13,371 bases of DNA, from contig JAGNPU010000016.1 of the NCBI GenBank assembly GCA_017989485.1, positions 1 to 13,371 of the forward strand, in the 5' to 3' direction. The position numbers and the translations under genes were made by a program. The stretch comes from Neisseriaceae bacterium (GTDB lineage Bacteria > Pseudomonadota > Gammaproteobacteria > Burkholderiales > Neisseriaceae). Under the pieces are notes generated by a model. The model saw nothing but the letters and a program-made list of their open reading frames with translations. It was not told the origin of the DNA and did no database searches. Below, one piece after another: positions 1-8,526 of this stretch. The stretch's first letter is position 1, and each line of letters starts with the position of its first letter.

Positions 1-1396
1 CGGTTCCATCGGCGACTGGGGCGCCTGCTTCATCGACGATGTCGGCCATAATGCCGGGCAGCGGCAAGGTGCAAGAGCCAGGTTTGGTGGTGATGGCGCC
101 GGGCAATGGGGCAATGACGTTGGCGCCGGTTTCGGTTTGCCACCAGGTGTCGACGATGGGGCAGCGCCCTTGGCCCACGACTTGGTGATACCACATCCAG
201 GCTTCGGGGTTAATCGGCTCGCCGACGGTGCCCAGCAGGCGTAAAGACGATAAATCATGCCGCAGCGGCAGCTCGCTGCCCAGCTTGATGAGGGCGCGAA
301 TGGCGGTGGGGGCGGTGTAAAACGTGGACACCTGATGTTTGGCAATGATTTGCCAAAAGCGGTTGGCGTCGGGATAGGTGGGCACGCCTTCAAAAATGAG
401 TTGGGTGGCCCCAACGGCCAGCGGGCCATAGGCCACATAGGTGTGGCCGGTAATCCAGCCCACGTCGGCCGTACACCAATACACGTCGTCTTCGTGGTGG
501 TCAAATACCCACTTCATGGTCAGGATGGCGCCCAATAAGTAGCCGCCGACGCTGTGGACCACGCCCTTAGGCTTGCCGGTGCTGCCGGAGGTGTACAAAA
601 TAAACGCCACGTCTTCAGCACTCAGCCACTCTGGCGCGCAGGTGTTTGCTTGCGTGGCCATTAAGTCATGCCACCAGTGGTCGCGCTCGGTCACCCAACC
701 GACGGGCGTGTCGGTATGCTGTACCACGATGACGGCCTCTATAGACGGGCAGTCGCCGTCCTCTAAGGCCTGATCCACCATGTTTTTCAAGGGCGTGCGC
801 TTACCACCGCGCACGCTCTCGGTGGCGGTGATGACGACTTTGGCTTCGGCATCTTGAATCCGCTCCTTGAGTGAGGCCGCAGAAAAGCCGGCAAACACCA
901 CCGAATGGATGGCGCCAATGCGGGCGCAGGCCTGCATGGCCACTATGGCGTCGGGGGCCATGGGCAAGTAAATCGCCACCCGATCGCCCTTGCCCACGCC
1001 CAAGCTTTTTAAGGCGTTGGCACATTGGCACACGCGCTCGTACAGGTGTTGGTAGCTAATGCGTTCGCTGGTGCCGTCGTCGTGTTCAAAGATTAAGGCG
1101 GTTTGCTTGGCCTTGTGCGGCAGGTGGCGGTCAAGGCAGTTATACGACAGGTTTAACTGACCGTCGGCAAACCACTGATAAAACGGGGCCTGACTGCCAT
1201 CAAACACCAGGGTGAAGGGTTGCTGCCAGTCGATGTGGGTGCGGGCCAAATGGGCCCAATAACCTTCATAGTTGGCATAGGCTTGGTCGCATAGGCTTTG
1301 GTATTGTGCCCTGCCTTGTATGCTGGCCTCGCGCCGAAAATCATCGGGTGGGGCAAACAAACGGGTTTCATTTAATATCGAGGTAATCCCTGTCAT
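1..1396 (-). CDS. acs: Acetyl-CoA synthetase, second copy (3' end outside window)
   Basis: AMP-forming acetate:CoA ligase, which converts acetate, ATP and CoA to acetyl-CoA through acetyl-AMP in the cytoplasm. The frame is open from the ATG at 1396 to the left edge (465 codons, no stop), so about 190 C-terminal residues, including the usual acetylated lysine, lie outside. The P-loop-like [11 protein letters not shown] is at residues 268-278 and WWQTETG at 418-424, exactly the residue numbers of the complete copy at 3617-5584, so there is no net indel. The WW pair includes the tryptophan that restricts the acyl pocket to acetate in known Acs, which argues for acetate as substrate. An AAGGAG seven bases before the ATG supports the start. 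It is the last visible gene of the second DUF485-actP-acs operon. It differs from copy 1 at many surface positions, so it is an old paralogue. Propionate as a secondary substrate cannot be excluded. Confidence 0.96.
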   Translation of the reverse strand, partial: MTGITSILNETRLFAPPDDFRREASIQGRAQYQSLCDQAYANYEGYWAHLARTHIDWQQPFTLVFDGSQAPFYQWFADGQLNLSYNCLDRHLPHKAKQTALIFEHDDGTSERISYQHLYERVCQCANALKSLGVGKGDRVAIYLPMAPDAIVAMQACARIGAIHSVVFAGFSAASLKERIQDAEAKVVITATESVRGGKRTPLKNMVDQALEDGDCPSIEAVIVVQHTDTPVGWVTERDHWWHDLMATQANTCAPEWLSAEDVAFILYTSGSTGKPKGVVHSVGGYLLGAILTMKWVFDHHEDDVYWCTADVGWITGHTYVAYGPLAVGATQLIFEGVPTYPDANRFWQIIAKHQVSTFYTAPTAIRALIKLGSELPLRHDLSSLRLLGTVGEPINPEAWMWYHQVVGQGRCPIVDTWWQTETGANVIAPLPGAITTKPGSCTLPLPGIMADIVDEAGAPVADGT

Positions 1397-1412
1397 GATG
1401 ATGCTCCTTATG

Positions 1413-1438
1413 CCCCATCAGGGCGCGGCCTGATGGGG
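1413..1438 (-). other. Intercistronic hairpin between actP and acs, copy 2
   Basis: CCCCATCAGG and CCTGATGGGG form a perfect 10-bp stem around a 6-base loop. It begins directly after the actP stop and ends just before the acs Shine-Dalgarno sequence. No U-run follows, so it is more likely an mRNA-processing, stability or attenuation element than a full terminator. A hairpin with the same CATCAG/CTGATG core sits at the same junction in copy 1. Structure is seen; function is inferred. Confidence 0.6.
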
Positions 1439-1443
1439 GATGA

Positions 1444-3081
1444 TCAATGTTTGGCTGCGCCAGAAGCGCCTATGCCGGTCATGGAACGGACATACTGCTG
1501 CTCAAAGCCAGCCTTGTCGATGGCGGCACGGTCTGATTTGTCGGTGATGGAGAACAGCCACGCCACGATAAACGTTGTGGGGATGCTAAACAGGGCGGGG
1601 TTGCCGTAGGGGAAGATGGCCTCGGCATGGTGTAAGACCGACACCCAAACCGTGGGCCCGAGGATGATGAGGATGACGGCCGCCGCCAGGCCGGCAAAGC
1701 CGCCTATGGTGGCACCGCGGGTGGTTAGGCCTCGCCAATACATCGACAGGACCAAGATGGGGAAGTTGGCCGAAGCCGCAATGGCAAAGGCCAGGCCCAC
1801 CATGAAGGCGACGTTTTGGTATTCAAAGGCCAGGCCCAAAATAATGGCAATCACGCCTAGGGATAAGGTGGCCAAGCGCGACACCAACAGTTCTTGCTTT
1901 TGCGAGGCCCGTCCTTTTTTGACCACCGAGGCGTAGAGGTCATGGCTGACGGCGGAGGCGCCAGATAGGGTAAGGCCGGCGACCACGGCCAAAATGGTGG
2001 CAAAGGCCACGGCGGAAATAAAACCGAGGAATAAATTGCCACCGACGGCACCCGCCAAATGCACGGCGGCCATATTGGTGCCGCCGATGAGGCCGCCGGT
2101 GTCCCCAATATAGACGGGATTATTGGACAAGAACATGATGGCGCCAAAGCCAATGATGAAGGTCAAAATATAGAAGTAACCAATAAAGGCCGTGGCCACA
2201 AACACGGATTTACGGGCCTGTTTGGCGTCTTTGACGGTGAAAAACCGCATCAGAATGTGGGGTAGGCCGGCGGTGCCAAACATCAGGGCCAGGCCTAAAG
2301 ATAAGGCATCAATCGGATTGGCGACGAGGCCGCCGGGGCCCATGATGGCGCTGCCTTTGCTGTGGGCCGCAATGGCCGTGGTGAACAGGGTGTCAAAGCT
2401 AAAGTTAACGGCCATTAAGACCATGAGCGACATAAAGGTGGCGCCGGAAAGCAGCAGCACGGCCTTGATGATTTGTACCCAGGTGGTGGCCAACATGCCG
2501 CCGAAGAGCACGTATAAAATCATCAGAATGCTGACGATGATGACGGCCCAGTAATACTGGATGCCAAACAATAGCTCAATCAACTTACCGGCGCCCACGA
2601 CCTGGGCAATTAAATACATTAACACCACGGACAGCGTGCCAGACGCCGATAGTATCCGCACCGGCGTGGCGCTGAGTCGATAGGCGGCGACGTCAGAAAA
2701 AGTGAATTTGCCGAGGTTGCGTAAGCGCTCGGCAATGATGAACAGCACAATGGGCCAGCCGACCAAGAAGCCGGTCGAGTAAATCAGCCCGTCGTAGCCT
2801 ACGGCAAACACCATGCCGGAAATCCCCAAAAAGGAGGCCGCAGACATATAGTCGCCGGCAATCGCCAAGCCATTTTTAAAGCCAGAAATGCTGCCGCCGG
2901 CGGTGTAAAAGTCGCTGGTGGATTTATTGCGCTGTGCGGCCCAATAGGTAATGCCTAAGGTGGCGGCCACAAAAATAAAAAACATGATGATGGCGGGCAT
3001 GTTGGTGCGGTGTCCGCCTGCGTCGGCATAGGCCAGGGTGGGCGCGAACAGCGCCCCTAAGAGGGGGAGTGATTTAATCAT
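1444..3081 (-). CDS. actP: Cation/acetate symporter ActP, second copy
   Basis: Sodium:solute symporter family permease of the inner membrane that takes up acetate and related short carboxylates. The protein is 545 residues, close to E. coli ActP. It has an N-terminal signal-like segment (cleavage plausible after the AYA near residue 19) followed by about 13 hydrophobic segments. Conserved blocks include [43 protein letters not shown] and [16 protein letters not shown]. The frame is open further upstream to 3267, but the start at 3081 is chosen because a perfect AGGAGG lies six bases before it, the signal peptide begins there, and the extra 62 residues are proline- and arginine-rich and unlike the family. 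The start overlaps the end of the DUF485 gene by eight bases, suggesting translational coupling. By eye it is about three quarters or more identical to the copy at 5675-7330; divergence is greatest in the signal peptide, periplasmic loops and last residues. Confidence 0.96.
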   Translation of the reverse strand: MIKSLPLLGALFAPTLAYADAGGHRTNMPAIIMFFIFVAATLGITYWAAQRNKSTSDFYTAGGSISGFKNGLAIAGDYMSAASFLGISGMVFAVGYDGLIYSTGFLVGWPIVLFIIAERLRNLGKFTFSDVAAYRLSATPVRILSASGTLSVVLMYLIAQVVGAGKLIELLFGIQYYWAVIIVSILMILYVLFGGMLATTWVQIIKAVLLLSGATFMSLMVLMAVNFSFDTLFTTAIAAHSKGSAIMGPGGLVANPIDALSLGLALMFGTAGLPHILMRFFTVKDAKQARKSVFVATAFIGYFYILTFIIGFGAIMFLSNNPVYIGDTGGLIGGTNMAAVHLAGAVGGNLFLGFISAVAFATILAVVAGLTLSGASAVSHDLYASVVKKGRASQKQELLVSRLATLSLGVIAIILGLAFEYQNVAFMVGLAFAIAASANFPILVLSMYWRGLTTRGATIGGFAGLAAAVILIILGPTVWVSVLHHAEAIFPYGNPALFSIPTTFIVAWLFSITDKSDRAAIDKAGFEQQYVRSMTGIGASGAAKH

Positions 3082-3400
3082 GTTCCGCCTCCTCATGCAC
3101 TTCCTTGACCACTTTTTGGGTAATCTCCTCATACACGCCGTTGGCCCGTTGGACGTATAAGCCGGTAATGCCGATGGCGAAAAGAATGACCAAGAGTCCG
3201 GCATAAATGCCCACGGTGACGGTGCTGTTGCCGACGGTTTGGGCAAAGGTGGCGGGGGATGCCCCAATATAAAGAATGTATATGGCGTAAATGGCCACCA
3301 TAATGGCCGTCAATGACCAACCCAACATGCTTTTTTCGCGGGCCATGGCCTGAAACTCAGGATGCGCCATGACGCGTCTGTCAATAGTGTTTTTATTCAT
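3074..3400 (-). CDS. yjcH: DUF485 (YjcH-type) inner membrane protein, second copy
   Basis: Small membrane protein of 108 residues in the DUF485 family, whose genes regularly precede actP (E. coli yjcH-actP). It has two transmembrane helices, about residues 26-47 and 60-83, separated by a short loop, then the typical [15 protein letters not shown] region and a charged C-terminal tail. Its exact role is not established; a subunit or assembly partner of ActP is the usual inference. An AGGGG lies about eight bases before the ATG. It is the first gene of the second acetate operon and its last eight bases overlap actP. Compared with copy 1 the N-terminus is longer and the tail ends in an acidic, histidine-containing stretch. 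Confidence 0.92.
   Translation of the reverse strand: MNKNTIDRRVMAHPEFQAMAREKSMLGWSLTAIMVAIYAIYILYIGASPATFAQTVGNSTVTVGIYAGLLVILFAIGITGLYVQRANGVYEEITQKVVKEVHEEAEHD
3088..3093 (-). promoter_or_regulatory. Shine-Dalgarno site that sets the actP copy 2 start
   Basis: A perfect AGGAGG, inside the end of the DUF485 gene, lies six bases before the ATG at 3081. It decides the actP start against the longer open frame that begins at 3267. Confidence 0.85.
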
Positions 3401-3420
3401 CTATTACCCCTTTTAAGCTG

Positions 3421-3438
3421 TAGCGCAAGAGTGCGCTA
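3421..3438 (-). other. Leader hairpin before DUF485 copy 2
   Basis: TAGCGCA and TGCGCTA form a perfect 7-bp stem around a four-base loop, 20 bases before the start codon and downstream of the candidate promoter, so it would lie in the 5' leader of the mRNA. Copy 1 has a different but also GCGC-centred inverted repeat in its leader. It may be an operator or an mRNA structure; the sequence does not decide. Confidence 0.45.
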
Positions 3439-3445
3439 GCATTGA

Positions 3446-3489
3446 TTTAAAGGGATAAGGATTTGTATTGTCTAATTTTTATTTTTGAT
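3446..3489 (-). promoter_or_regulatory. Candidate promoter of the second acetate operon
   Basis: On the minus strand, TAGACA (3474-3469) and TTTAAA (3451-3446) are 17 bases apart, with an A-rich tract upstream resembling an UP element. Neither box is a strong consensus. Support comes from copy 1: the block at 3469-3489 matches 7735-7755 at 18 of 21 positions, and a similar TAGGCA/TTAAAT pair with the same spacing sits there. Conservation of this non-coding block suggests function, but the exact boxes are a guess. Confidence 0.45.
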
Positions 3490-3500
3490 CATGATGATCA
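3486..3500. promoter_or_regulatory. Possible operator: TGATCA half-sites
   Basis: TGATCATGATGATCA contains two palindromic TGATCA hexamers three bases apart, directly upstream of the candidate promoter of the second acetate operon and overlapping its A-rich tract by four bases. Copy 1 lacks it at the matching place. It could bind a regulator that controls only copy 2. Nothing in the window identifies that regulator. Confidence 0.3.
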
Positions 3501-3575
3501 GCATAAGTTATGATGTCCGCATTTAAAGGGCCGTGGGTATATGAAGGCGGCGCGCCAGACACACCGATTGGGCAT

Positions 3576-3602
3576 AAAAAAAGCAGCCATAAAGGCTGCT
3601 TT
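3576..3602 (-). terminator. Intrinsic terminator after acs copy 1
   Basis: On the minus strand, a 9-bp stem (AAAGCAGCC with GGCTGCTTT, loop of five) runs into seven U residues. It starts about 14 bases after the acs stop and separates the two acetate operons, implying that the second has its own promoter. Confidence 0.9.
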
Positions 3603-3616
3603 GGGGGGCGTCAACG

Positions 3617-5584
3617 TTATTTGGTTTCTTCAGACAGCTGCGCCATGATGTGCGGGTTTTCCAAGGTGGAAATGTCTTGGGTAATGGTTTCCCCTTTGGC
3701 CAAGGAGCGCAGCAGACGACGCATGATTTTGCCGGAGCGGGTTTTGGGCAGGTTTTCACCAAAGCGAATGTCATCGGGCTGAGCGATTTTGCCGATTTCA
3801 TGCGCCACCCAGCTTTTGAGTTCAGCCGCAATGCGAATGGCGTCTTCACCCACGGGTCTATCCTGCTTCAGCACCACAAAGGCCACTACGGCTTCGCCTT
3901 TGATCTCATGCGGCTTGCCCACGACGGCGGCTTCGGCCACTAGCGGGTTGGCCACGAGGGCGGATTCAATTTCCATGGTGCCCAAGCGATGGCCGGAGAC
4001 GTTCAGCACGTCGTCCATGCGGCCCATAATCCAGATGTAGCCGTTTTCATCGCGGTAGGCGGAATCGCCAGCGACATAATATTGGCCGCCAAACTCATCT
4101 GGGAAATAGGTGCTGGCAAAGCGCTTGTCGTCGCGCCAAATCGTGCGCAGCAGCGAGGGGAATGGGCGTTTAATCACCAAGAAGCCACCGTTGCCCGTGT
4201 CGACAGGGGCGCCGGATTCATCCACCACGTCGGCCATAATGCCAGGCAGGGGCAGGGTGCATGAGCCGGGCTTGATCGCAATCGCACCGGGTAGCGGCGC
4301 AATGCTGTTGGAGCCCGTTTCCGTTTGCCACCAGGTGTCCACAATGGGGCAACGGCTATTGCCCACGGTTTCGTAATACCACATCCAGGCTTCAGGGTTA
4401 ATCGGTTCGCCCACCGAGCCCAATAGGCGCAGTGAAGACAGGTCGTATTGCTTGGGCAAATCGCCGCCCAGCTTAATGAGGGAACGAATCGCCGTTGGGG
4501 CGGTGTAAAACACGGTGACCTTATGGCGTTCGATCATTTGCCAGAAGCGGCCGGCGTCCGGAAAGGTGGGCACGCCTTCAAAAATGATTTGGGTGGTGCC
4601 GACGGAGAGGGGACCGTAGCACACATAGGTGTGGCCCGTAATCCAGCCCACGTCAGCCGTACACCAGAAAACGTCGTGGTCGTTGTTGTCAAACACCCAC
4701 TTCATGGTCATGATGCCGCCGAGCAAGTAGCCGCCGATGCTGTGCTGTACGCCCTTAGGTTTGCCCGTGCTGCCAGAGGTGTACAGAATAAACAATGGGT
4801 CTTCGGCATTCATCCACTCAGGCTCACACACGGTGTCCTGGGTGGCCGTTAATTCATGCCACCACACGTCGCGTTCTGGAAACCATTCGGTGTCAGAGTC
4901 GGTGCGTTGTAACACGATGACTTTTTCCACCGACGGGCATTTGTTATTGCCCACGGCTTCGTCAACGGTAGACTTAAGTGGCGTTTTCTTACCACCACGC
5001 ATGCCTTCGTTGGCGGTGATGATGATTTTGGCTTCGGCATCATTGACGCGATCGAGTACCGCGCCAGAAGAAAACCCACCAAAAACCACCGAGTGTATGG
5101 CCCCAATACGGGCGCAGGCTTGCATGGCCACGACGGCGTCGGCCACCATGGGCATGTAAATCACCACGCGGTCGCCGCGGGTCACGCCCAAGCTTTTTAA
5201 ACCGTTGGCAAACTGGCACACGCGTTCGTATAGCTGTTGGTAGCTGATGTGCTCAACCTTGCCACCATCTTCTTCAAAAATAATCGCGGTCTTATTCGCT
5301 TTTTCCGGCAGGTGGCGGTCGATACAGTTGTAGGAAATGTTGAGCTCACCGTCGGCAAACCATTTGAAATAGGGGGCATTGCTGCCGTCAAAGGTTTGGG
5401 TAAACGGCTTGTGCCAATCGATGTGTTCGCGCGCCATCTTGGCCCAAAAGCCTTCATAGTCTTCGTTGGCCAGGTCGCATAGGGCGTTGTAGCCGGCCAT
5501 GCCTTTGACGTTGGCGTGGTTGACGAACTCATCTGAGGGGTTAAAAATTCGGGTTTCTTTCAATACTGATTCAATTGCAGACAT
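3617..5584 (-). CDS. acs: Acetyl-CoA synthetase, complete copy
   Basis: AMP-forming acetyl-CoA synthetase of 655 residues, the usual full length. It activates acetate to acetyl-CoA, feeding the TCA and glyoxylate cycles and biosynthesis. Visible signatures are [11 protein letters not shown] (residues 268-278), WWQTETG (418-424, including the acetate-pocket tryptophan), EGMRGGK for CoA binding near residue 198, the hinge and C-terminal domain from about residue 525, and PKTRSGK, whose lysine at about 619 is the catalytic lysine that protein acetylation silences in the family. An AAGGAG five to six bases before the ATG supports the start. It is third in the operon, 90 bases after actP with a large hairpin between, and is followed by a strong terminator. 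A Pat/CobB-like acetylation switch is plausible from the conserved lysine context, but no such enzymes are in the window. Confidence 0.98.
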   Translation of the reverse strand: MSAIESVLKETRIFNPSDEFVNHANVKGMAGYNALCDLANEDYEGFWAKMAREHIDWHKPFTQTFDGSNAPYFKWFADGELNISYNCIDRHLPEKANKTAIIFEEDGGKVEHISYQQLYERVCQFANGLKSLGVTRGDRVVIYMPMVADAVVAMQACARIGAIHSVVFGGFSSGAVLDRVNDAEAKIIITANEGMRGGKKTPLKSTVDEAVGNNKCPSVEKVIVLQRTDSDTEWFPERDVWWHELTATQDTVCEPEWMNAEDPLFILYTSGSTGKPKGVQHSIGGYLLGGIMTMKWVFDNNDHDVFWCTADVGWITGHTYVCYGPLSVGTTQIIFEGVPTFPDAGRFWQMIERHKVTVFYTAPTAIRSLIKLGGDLPKQYDLSSLRLLGSVGEPINPEAWMWYYETVGNSRCPIVDTWWQTETGSNSIAPLPGAIAIKPGSCTLPLPGIMADVVDESGAPVDTGNGGFLVIKRPFPSLLRTIWRDDKRFASTYFPDEFGGQYYVAGDSAYRDENGYIWIMGRMDDVLNVSGHRLGTMEIESALVANPLVAEAAVVGKPHEIKGEAVVAFVVLKQDRPVGEDAIRIAAELKSWVAHEIGKIAQPDDIRFGENLPKTRSGKIMRRLLRSLAKGETITQDISTLENPHIMAQLSEETK

Positions 5585-5606
5585 GACAACTCCTTTTTAT
5601 ATAGTG

Positions 5607-5647
5607 CAAAGGCGCATCAGGCATCGTATTGAGCTGATGCGCCTTTG
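5607..5647 (-). other. Intercistronic hairpin between actP and acs, copy 1
   Basis: A perfect 14-bp inverted repeat (arms 5607-5620 and 5634-5647, core GGCGCATCAG/CTGATGCGCC) with a 13-base loop lies between the actP stop and the acs start. On the minus strand only a short U-run (UUUG) follows, so termination would be partial at most. Candidate roles are an attenuator that sets the actP:acs ratio, or a 3' stabiliser after RNA processing. The equivalent junction of copy 2 has a related hairpin. Confidence 0.7.
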
Positions 5648-5674
5648 AGTAACTCCGTGCTGTAGTACGTCTAT

Positions 5675-7330
5675 TTAGTGGTCTTGTGCATCTGAGACGC
5701 CAATACCGGTCATCGAACGAACATATTGTTGTTCAAAGCCTGCTTTGTCAATCGCTGCGCGTGCAGAGCGATCGGTGACAGAGAAGAACCATGCCACGAT
5801 GAAGGCCAATGGGATGGTGAACAAGGCTGGGTTAGCGTAAGGGAATATGGCTTTTTCATGATGCATGACCGACACCCAAACGGTTGGGCCCAAGATGATT
5901 AACACCACGGCCACGATCAGACCAGAAGCCCCACCGATGACGGCGCCGCGTGTGGTCAAGCCTTTCCAGAACATAGACAAGAACAAGATGGGGAAGTTTG
6001 CCGATGCCGCGATGGCGAAGGCCAGGCCCACCATGAAGGCCACGTTTTGGTTTTCAAAGGCAATGCCCAGAACGATGGCGACAATGCCTAAGCCAAGCGT
6101 GGTCATGCGGGACACCAACATCTCTTCTTTTTGTGACGCTTTGCCTTTTTTGATCACCGAGGCAAAGATGTCGTGGCTAACCGCAGACGCACCGGACAGG
6201 GTCAAGCCTGCCACCACAGCCAAAATCGTGGCGAAGGCAACTGCAGAAATAAAGCCCAAGAACAAATTACCCCCAACGGCTGCTGACAGATGGACGGCGG
6301 CCATATTGACCCCACCAATCAAAACGTTGTCGCTGCCTGGTTCCATGAACTGCGGGTTGTTGTACACCAACATAATGGCGCCAAAGCCGATGATGAAGGT
6401 CAAAATGTAGAAGTAACCAATAAAGCCCGTGGCCACAAACACTGATTTACGCGCGGCTTTGGCGTCTTTAACGGTAAAGAAGCGCATCAGAATGTGGGGT
6501 AGGCCAGCGGTACCAAACATCAACGCCAAGCCAAGGGACAGTGCATCAATGGGGTTGGCGACGAGCCCACCGGGTTTCATGATGTCATGTCCTTTAGGGT
6601 GAATGTCGACGGCTTTTTGGAACATCACTTCAGGGCTAAAGCCCACGGTTTTCAATACCATGAAGGCCATAAAGGTGGCGCCAGACAGCAGCATCACCGC
6701 CTTGATGATTTGCACCCAAGTGGTGGCCAACATGCCGCCAAACAGGACGTACAACACCATCAAAATGCCCACGATGATCACGGCCCAAATGTAGTTCATG
6801 CCGAACAATAGTTGAATGAGCTTGCCTGCGCCCACGACTTGCGCGATTAAGTAAATCAACACCACCGACATGGTGCCGCCTGCGGCGAATAGACGCACAG
6901 GGGTGCCTTGGAGGCGATAAGCGACCACGTCAGAAAACGTAAACTTACCTAAGTTACGCAAACGTTCTGCAATCAGGAACAGCACAATCGGCCAGCCGAC
7001 CAAAAAGCCGGTTGAGTAAATCAGGCCGTCGTAGCCCGTGGTGTACACCATGGCCGAAATGCCCAAGAAAGACGCCGCAGACATATAGTCGCCGGCAATG
7101 GCCAGGCCGTTTTGAAAGCCTGAAATGCCGCCGCCGGCGGTGTAAAAGTCTTTGGTGGATTTGTTTTGCTTGGCGGCCCAATAGGTGATGTAGAGGGTGG
7201 CGGCCACAAAAATAAAGAACATCACAATGGCGGCCACGTTAAGCGGTTGTTTTTGTACGTCGCCGGTTAAGGCGTCGGCCCAAGCAGGCATGGTAAAGCC
7301 CAATAGGGCTAGGGGGAGTAGTTTCTTCAT
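5675..7330 (-). CDS. actP: Cation/acetate symporter ActP, first copy
   Basis: Acetate permease of the sodium:solute symporter family, 551 residues, in the inner membrane. It has an N-terminal signal sequence (plausible cleavage after AWA near residue 18) and about 13 transmembrane segments. The family blocks [48 protein letters not shown] and [16 protein letters not shown] are intact. The start is set by an ATGA overlap with the stop of the DUF485 gene and by a GAGGTG just upstream. It is more similar to E. coli ActP in the early periplasmic region (a [13 protein letters not shown] stretch) than copy 2 is, so copy 1 may keep the ancestral role. Expected substrate is acetate, with propionate or glycolate possible as for E. 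coli ActP. Confidence 0.97.
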   Translation of the reverse strand: MKKLLPLALLGFTMPAWADALTGDVQKQPLNVAAIVMFFIFVAATLYITYWAAKQNKSTKDFYTAGGGISGFQNGLAIAGDYMSAASFLGISAMVYTTGYDGLIYSTGFLVGWPIVLFLIAERLRNLGKFTFSDVVAYRLQGTPVRLFAAGGTMSVVLIYLIAQVVGAGKLIQLLFGMNYIWAVIIVGILMVLYVLFGGMLATTWVQIIKAVMLLSGATFMAFMVLKTVGFSPEVMFQKAVDIHPKGHDIMKPGGLVANPIDALSLGLALMFGTAGLPHILMRFFTVKDAKAARKSVFVATGFIGYFYILTFIIGFGAIMLVYNNPQFMEPGSDNVLIGGVNMAAVHLSAAVGGNLFLGFISAVAFATILAVVAGLTLSGASAVSHDIFASVIKKGKASQKEEMLVSRMTTLGLGIVAIVLGIAFENQNVAFMVGLAFAIAASANFPILFLSMFWKGLTTRGAVIGGASGLIVAVVLIILGPTVWVSVMHHEKAIFPYANPALFTIPLAFIVAWFFSVTDRSARAAIDKAGFEQQYVRSMTGIGVSDAQDH

Positions 7331-7644
7331 GGTTTCATCACCTCTTCAACAACTTTGCGGGTCGCGTCTTCATATTTGCCGTTGGCACTGCGCACGTAAA
7401 TGCCGGTGATGCTGATGGCGAATACAATAATGAATAGGCCGGCGTAAATGCCCACGGTGGTGGTGGCCCCTGCGCTTACTGGTTGGGCAAAGGTGTCAGG
7501 ACTGATGCCAATGTATAGAATAAAAATCACGTAAAAGACAAACATAATGATGGAAAAAGACCAACCTAGGCGGCTTTTTTGCTTGGCCATTTCCTGAAAG
7601 TCAGGGTTGGCCAGCACTTTCTTCACGACATCTTGTGGATCCAT
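7327..7644 (-). CDS. yjcH: DUF485 (YjcH-type) inner membrane protein, first copy
   Basis: DUF485 family protein of 105 residues with two transmembrane helices (about residues 27-48 and 64-84) and the family motif [19 protein letters not shown] region before a charged tail. It is the usual first gene of actP operons; function unproven, probably a partner of ActP. The frame is open upstream to 7713, but the start at 7644 is preferred because AGGAGA lies six bases before it, the N-terminus then matches the family length, and the extra residues would cover a leader inverted repeat. Its stop overlaps the actP start by four bases (ATGA), indicating translational coupling. Confidence 0.93.
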   Translation of the reverse strand: MDPQDVVKKVLANPDFQEMAKQKSRLGWSFSIIMFVFYVIFILYIGISPDTFAQPVSAGATTTVGIYAGLFIIVFAISITGIYVRSANGKYEDATRKVVEEVMKP

Positions 7645-7685
7645 AATCGTTCTCCTGGTTATTTCATTTTTTGTAGACTTGGCGC

Positions 7686-7713
7686 ATGGGTTTTTGTGTT
7701 TGCGCAAACCCAT
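7686..7713 (-). other. Leader inverted repeats before DUF485 copy 1
   Basis: Two alternative repeats overlap here: ATGGGTTT with AAACCCAT (7686-7693 and 7706-7713), and the perfect palindrome GTTTGCGCAAAC (7698-7709). They share one arm and could form mutually exclusive structures, or the palindrome could be a protein-binding site. They lie between the candidate promoter and the ribosome binding site. Confidence 0.4.
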
Positions 7714-7755
7714 TTAAAATAAATTAGTGTTGTTTGCCTAATTTTATTTTTTGAT
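7712..7755 (-). promoter_or_regulatory. Candidate promoter of the first acetate operon
   Basis: Minus-strand TAGGCA (7740-7735) and TTAAAT (7717-7712) are 17 bases apart, with an A-rich tract upstream. The block 7735-7755 matches the copy 2 promoter region at 18 of 21 positions although flanking sequence has diverged. This supports a conserved promoter or activator site; assignment of exact boxes is tentative. Confidence 0.45.
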
Positions 7756-8136
7756 AGGGGGCATTTGTTTTGCTGATGAAGGCTTATTAGTTATTGATAA
7801 ATAAGTTAAAAAAGTAAACTTGAGTATATATTTAAACTGAAAACTATTTGTGCGGCAGTGCAAGATAAGGGGGTTTGTTTTATTAATAGGGGGGATGTGA
7901 ACCTGTTCTGATCAAGCATGGCTTAAGATGGCCATTTGTCGTTAAAAAATCAGGACTTAGGGCCACTCACGACGCTTAAGCCACACATACTAGGACAAAT
8001 GAGCTTGGGATGAGGCTATATATTTACTTTTAATATTAACTGTGTTTAATTAATAAAGCAGGTAAACCACCGGATCATAATATCGATCTCGCCACGTTGT
8101 CGCTGAGTAGCTTCATTCCTATGAGGAGTCCACACG
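7756..8136. other. AT-rich intergenic region between divergent acetate operon and yegP
   Basis: No convincing gene. The stretch is AT-rich from about 7741 to 7870 and again at 8018-8060. It carries a 9-bp inverted repeat, TGGCTTAAG (7919-7927) and CTTAAGCCA (7975-7983), 47 bases apart. It must contain the yegP promoter and any upstream activator sites for the acetate operon. A weak TGTGA-N6-TCTGA at about 7896 is a poor match to a CRP site. I found no tRNA or riboswitch I could recognise. Confidence 0.5.
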
Positions 8137-8469
8137 ATGAGCAGCAAATTTGAAATTTTCCAGAGTGAAAAAAGCCAAGAGTATTATTTCCGGCTAAAGG
8201 CCGAGAATGGCCAGATTATTTTGCAAAGTGAAGGGTATACCACCAAGGCCAACTGCAAGAATGGCGTGGCGTCGGTCAAAAAGAATGCGCCCCATGCGCA
8301 TGCCTACACGACGACCGAAACCCATTTTAATTTGAAGTCTTTAGACAATGGCCAAGTCATTGGCTCTAGCCAGCATTATGCTTCGGCCAGCAGTCGCGAC
8401 CATGGCATCGCTTCGGTACAGCGCAATGCGCCCATTGCCGAAGTCATCGATTTGACGGTTAAGGCTTAA
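8137..8469 (+). CDS. yegP: YegP-like DUF1508 (UPF0339) protein
   Basis: Small soluble protein of 110 residues made of two tandem DUF1508 repeats: residues about 16-52 and 62-99, each with an F-x-L-K-x-x-(E/D)-N-G-Q core and ending in a VxxN-AP motif. The family is widespread in bacteria. Its biochemical function is not known, though some members are reported among stress-responsive proteins. A GAGGAG eight bases before the ATG supports the start. It is monocistronic, divergent from the first acetate operon, and ends just before a perfect bidirectional terminator. There is one cysteine, at residue 40. Family assignment is confident; role is open. Confidence 0.92.
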   Translation: MSSKFEIFQSEKSQEYYFRLKAENGQIILQSEGYTTKANCKNGVASVKKNAPHAHAYTTTETHFNLKSLDNGQVIGSSQHYASASSRDHGIASVQRNAPIAEVIDLTVKA

Positions 8470-8485
8470 TCAACCCCACCCGCAA

Positions 8486-8515
8486 AAAAAGCCTCGTGCA
8501 TGCACGAGGCTTTTT
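8486..8515. terminator. Bidirectional terminator between yegP and the DUF1641 gene
   Basis: A perfect 30-base palindrome: five A, then GCCTCGTGCA and its mirror TGCACGAGGC, then five T (A-run extends to seven). It reads as a strong hairpin with a U-run in both directions and serves two convergent genes. Confidence 0.92.
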
Positions 8516-8526
8516 GTTGATCCCGC

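Noticed and set aside
1..1396. Possibility that acs copy 2 is a pseudogene
   Set aside because: I read the frame through from 1396 to the edge: no in-frame stop, and motif positions equal those of copy 1. Only the unseen 3' part remains untested.
3082..3267. N-terminal extension of actP copy 2 to give a 607-residue protein
   Set aside because: The extra 62 residues lie inside the DUF485 gene, are unlike the family, and the perfect AGGAGG plus signal peptide point to the start at 3081.
4448..5159. Long plus-strand frames antisense to acs copy 1, mirrored at 257-538 opposite acs copy 2
   Set aside because: Shadows of the acs reading frame and its codon bias; no independent start signals or recognisable domains.
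5865..6410. Plus-strand open frame of 181 codons antisense to actP copy 1, with similar frames at 1616-1936 and 2192-2554 opposite copy 2
   Set aside because: The apparent conservation between copies follows from the conserved sense protein; there is no ribosome binding site, and the products are low-complexity and Met/Pro/Ala/Lys-rich.
7645..7713. Upstream extension of DUF485 copy 1 to 128 residues
   Set aside because: A good AGGAGA site sets the start at 7644, and the extension encodes a basic tail with no family match over a leader inverted repeat.
7896..7911. CRP-like site upstream of the first acetate operon
   Set aside because: Only the TGTGA half is good; the second half (TCTGA) is a poor match to TCACA, and the site lies about 250 bases from the start codon.
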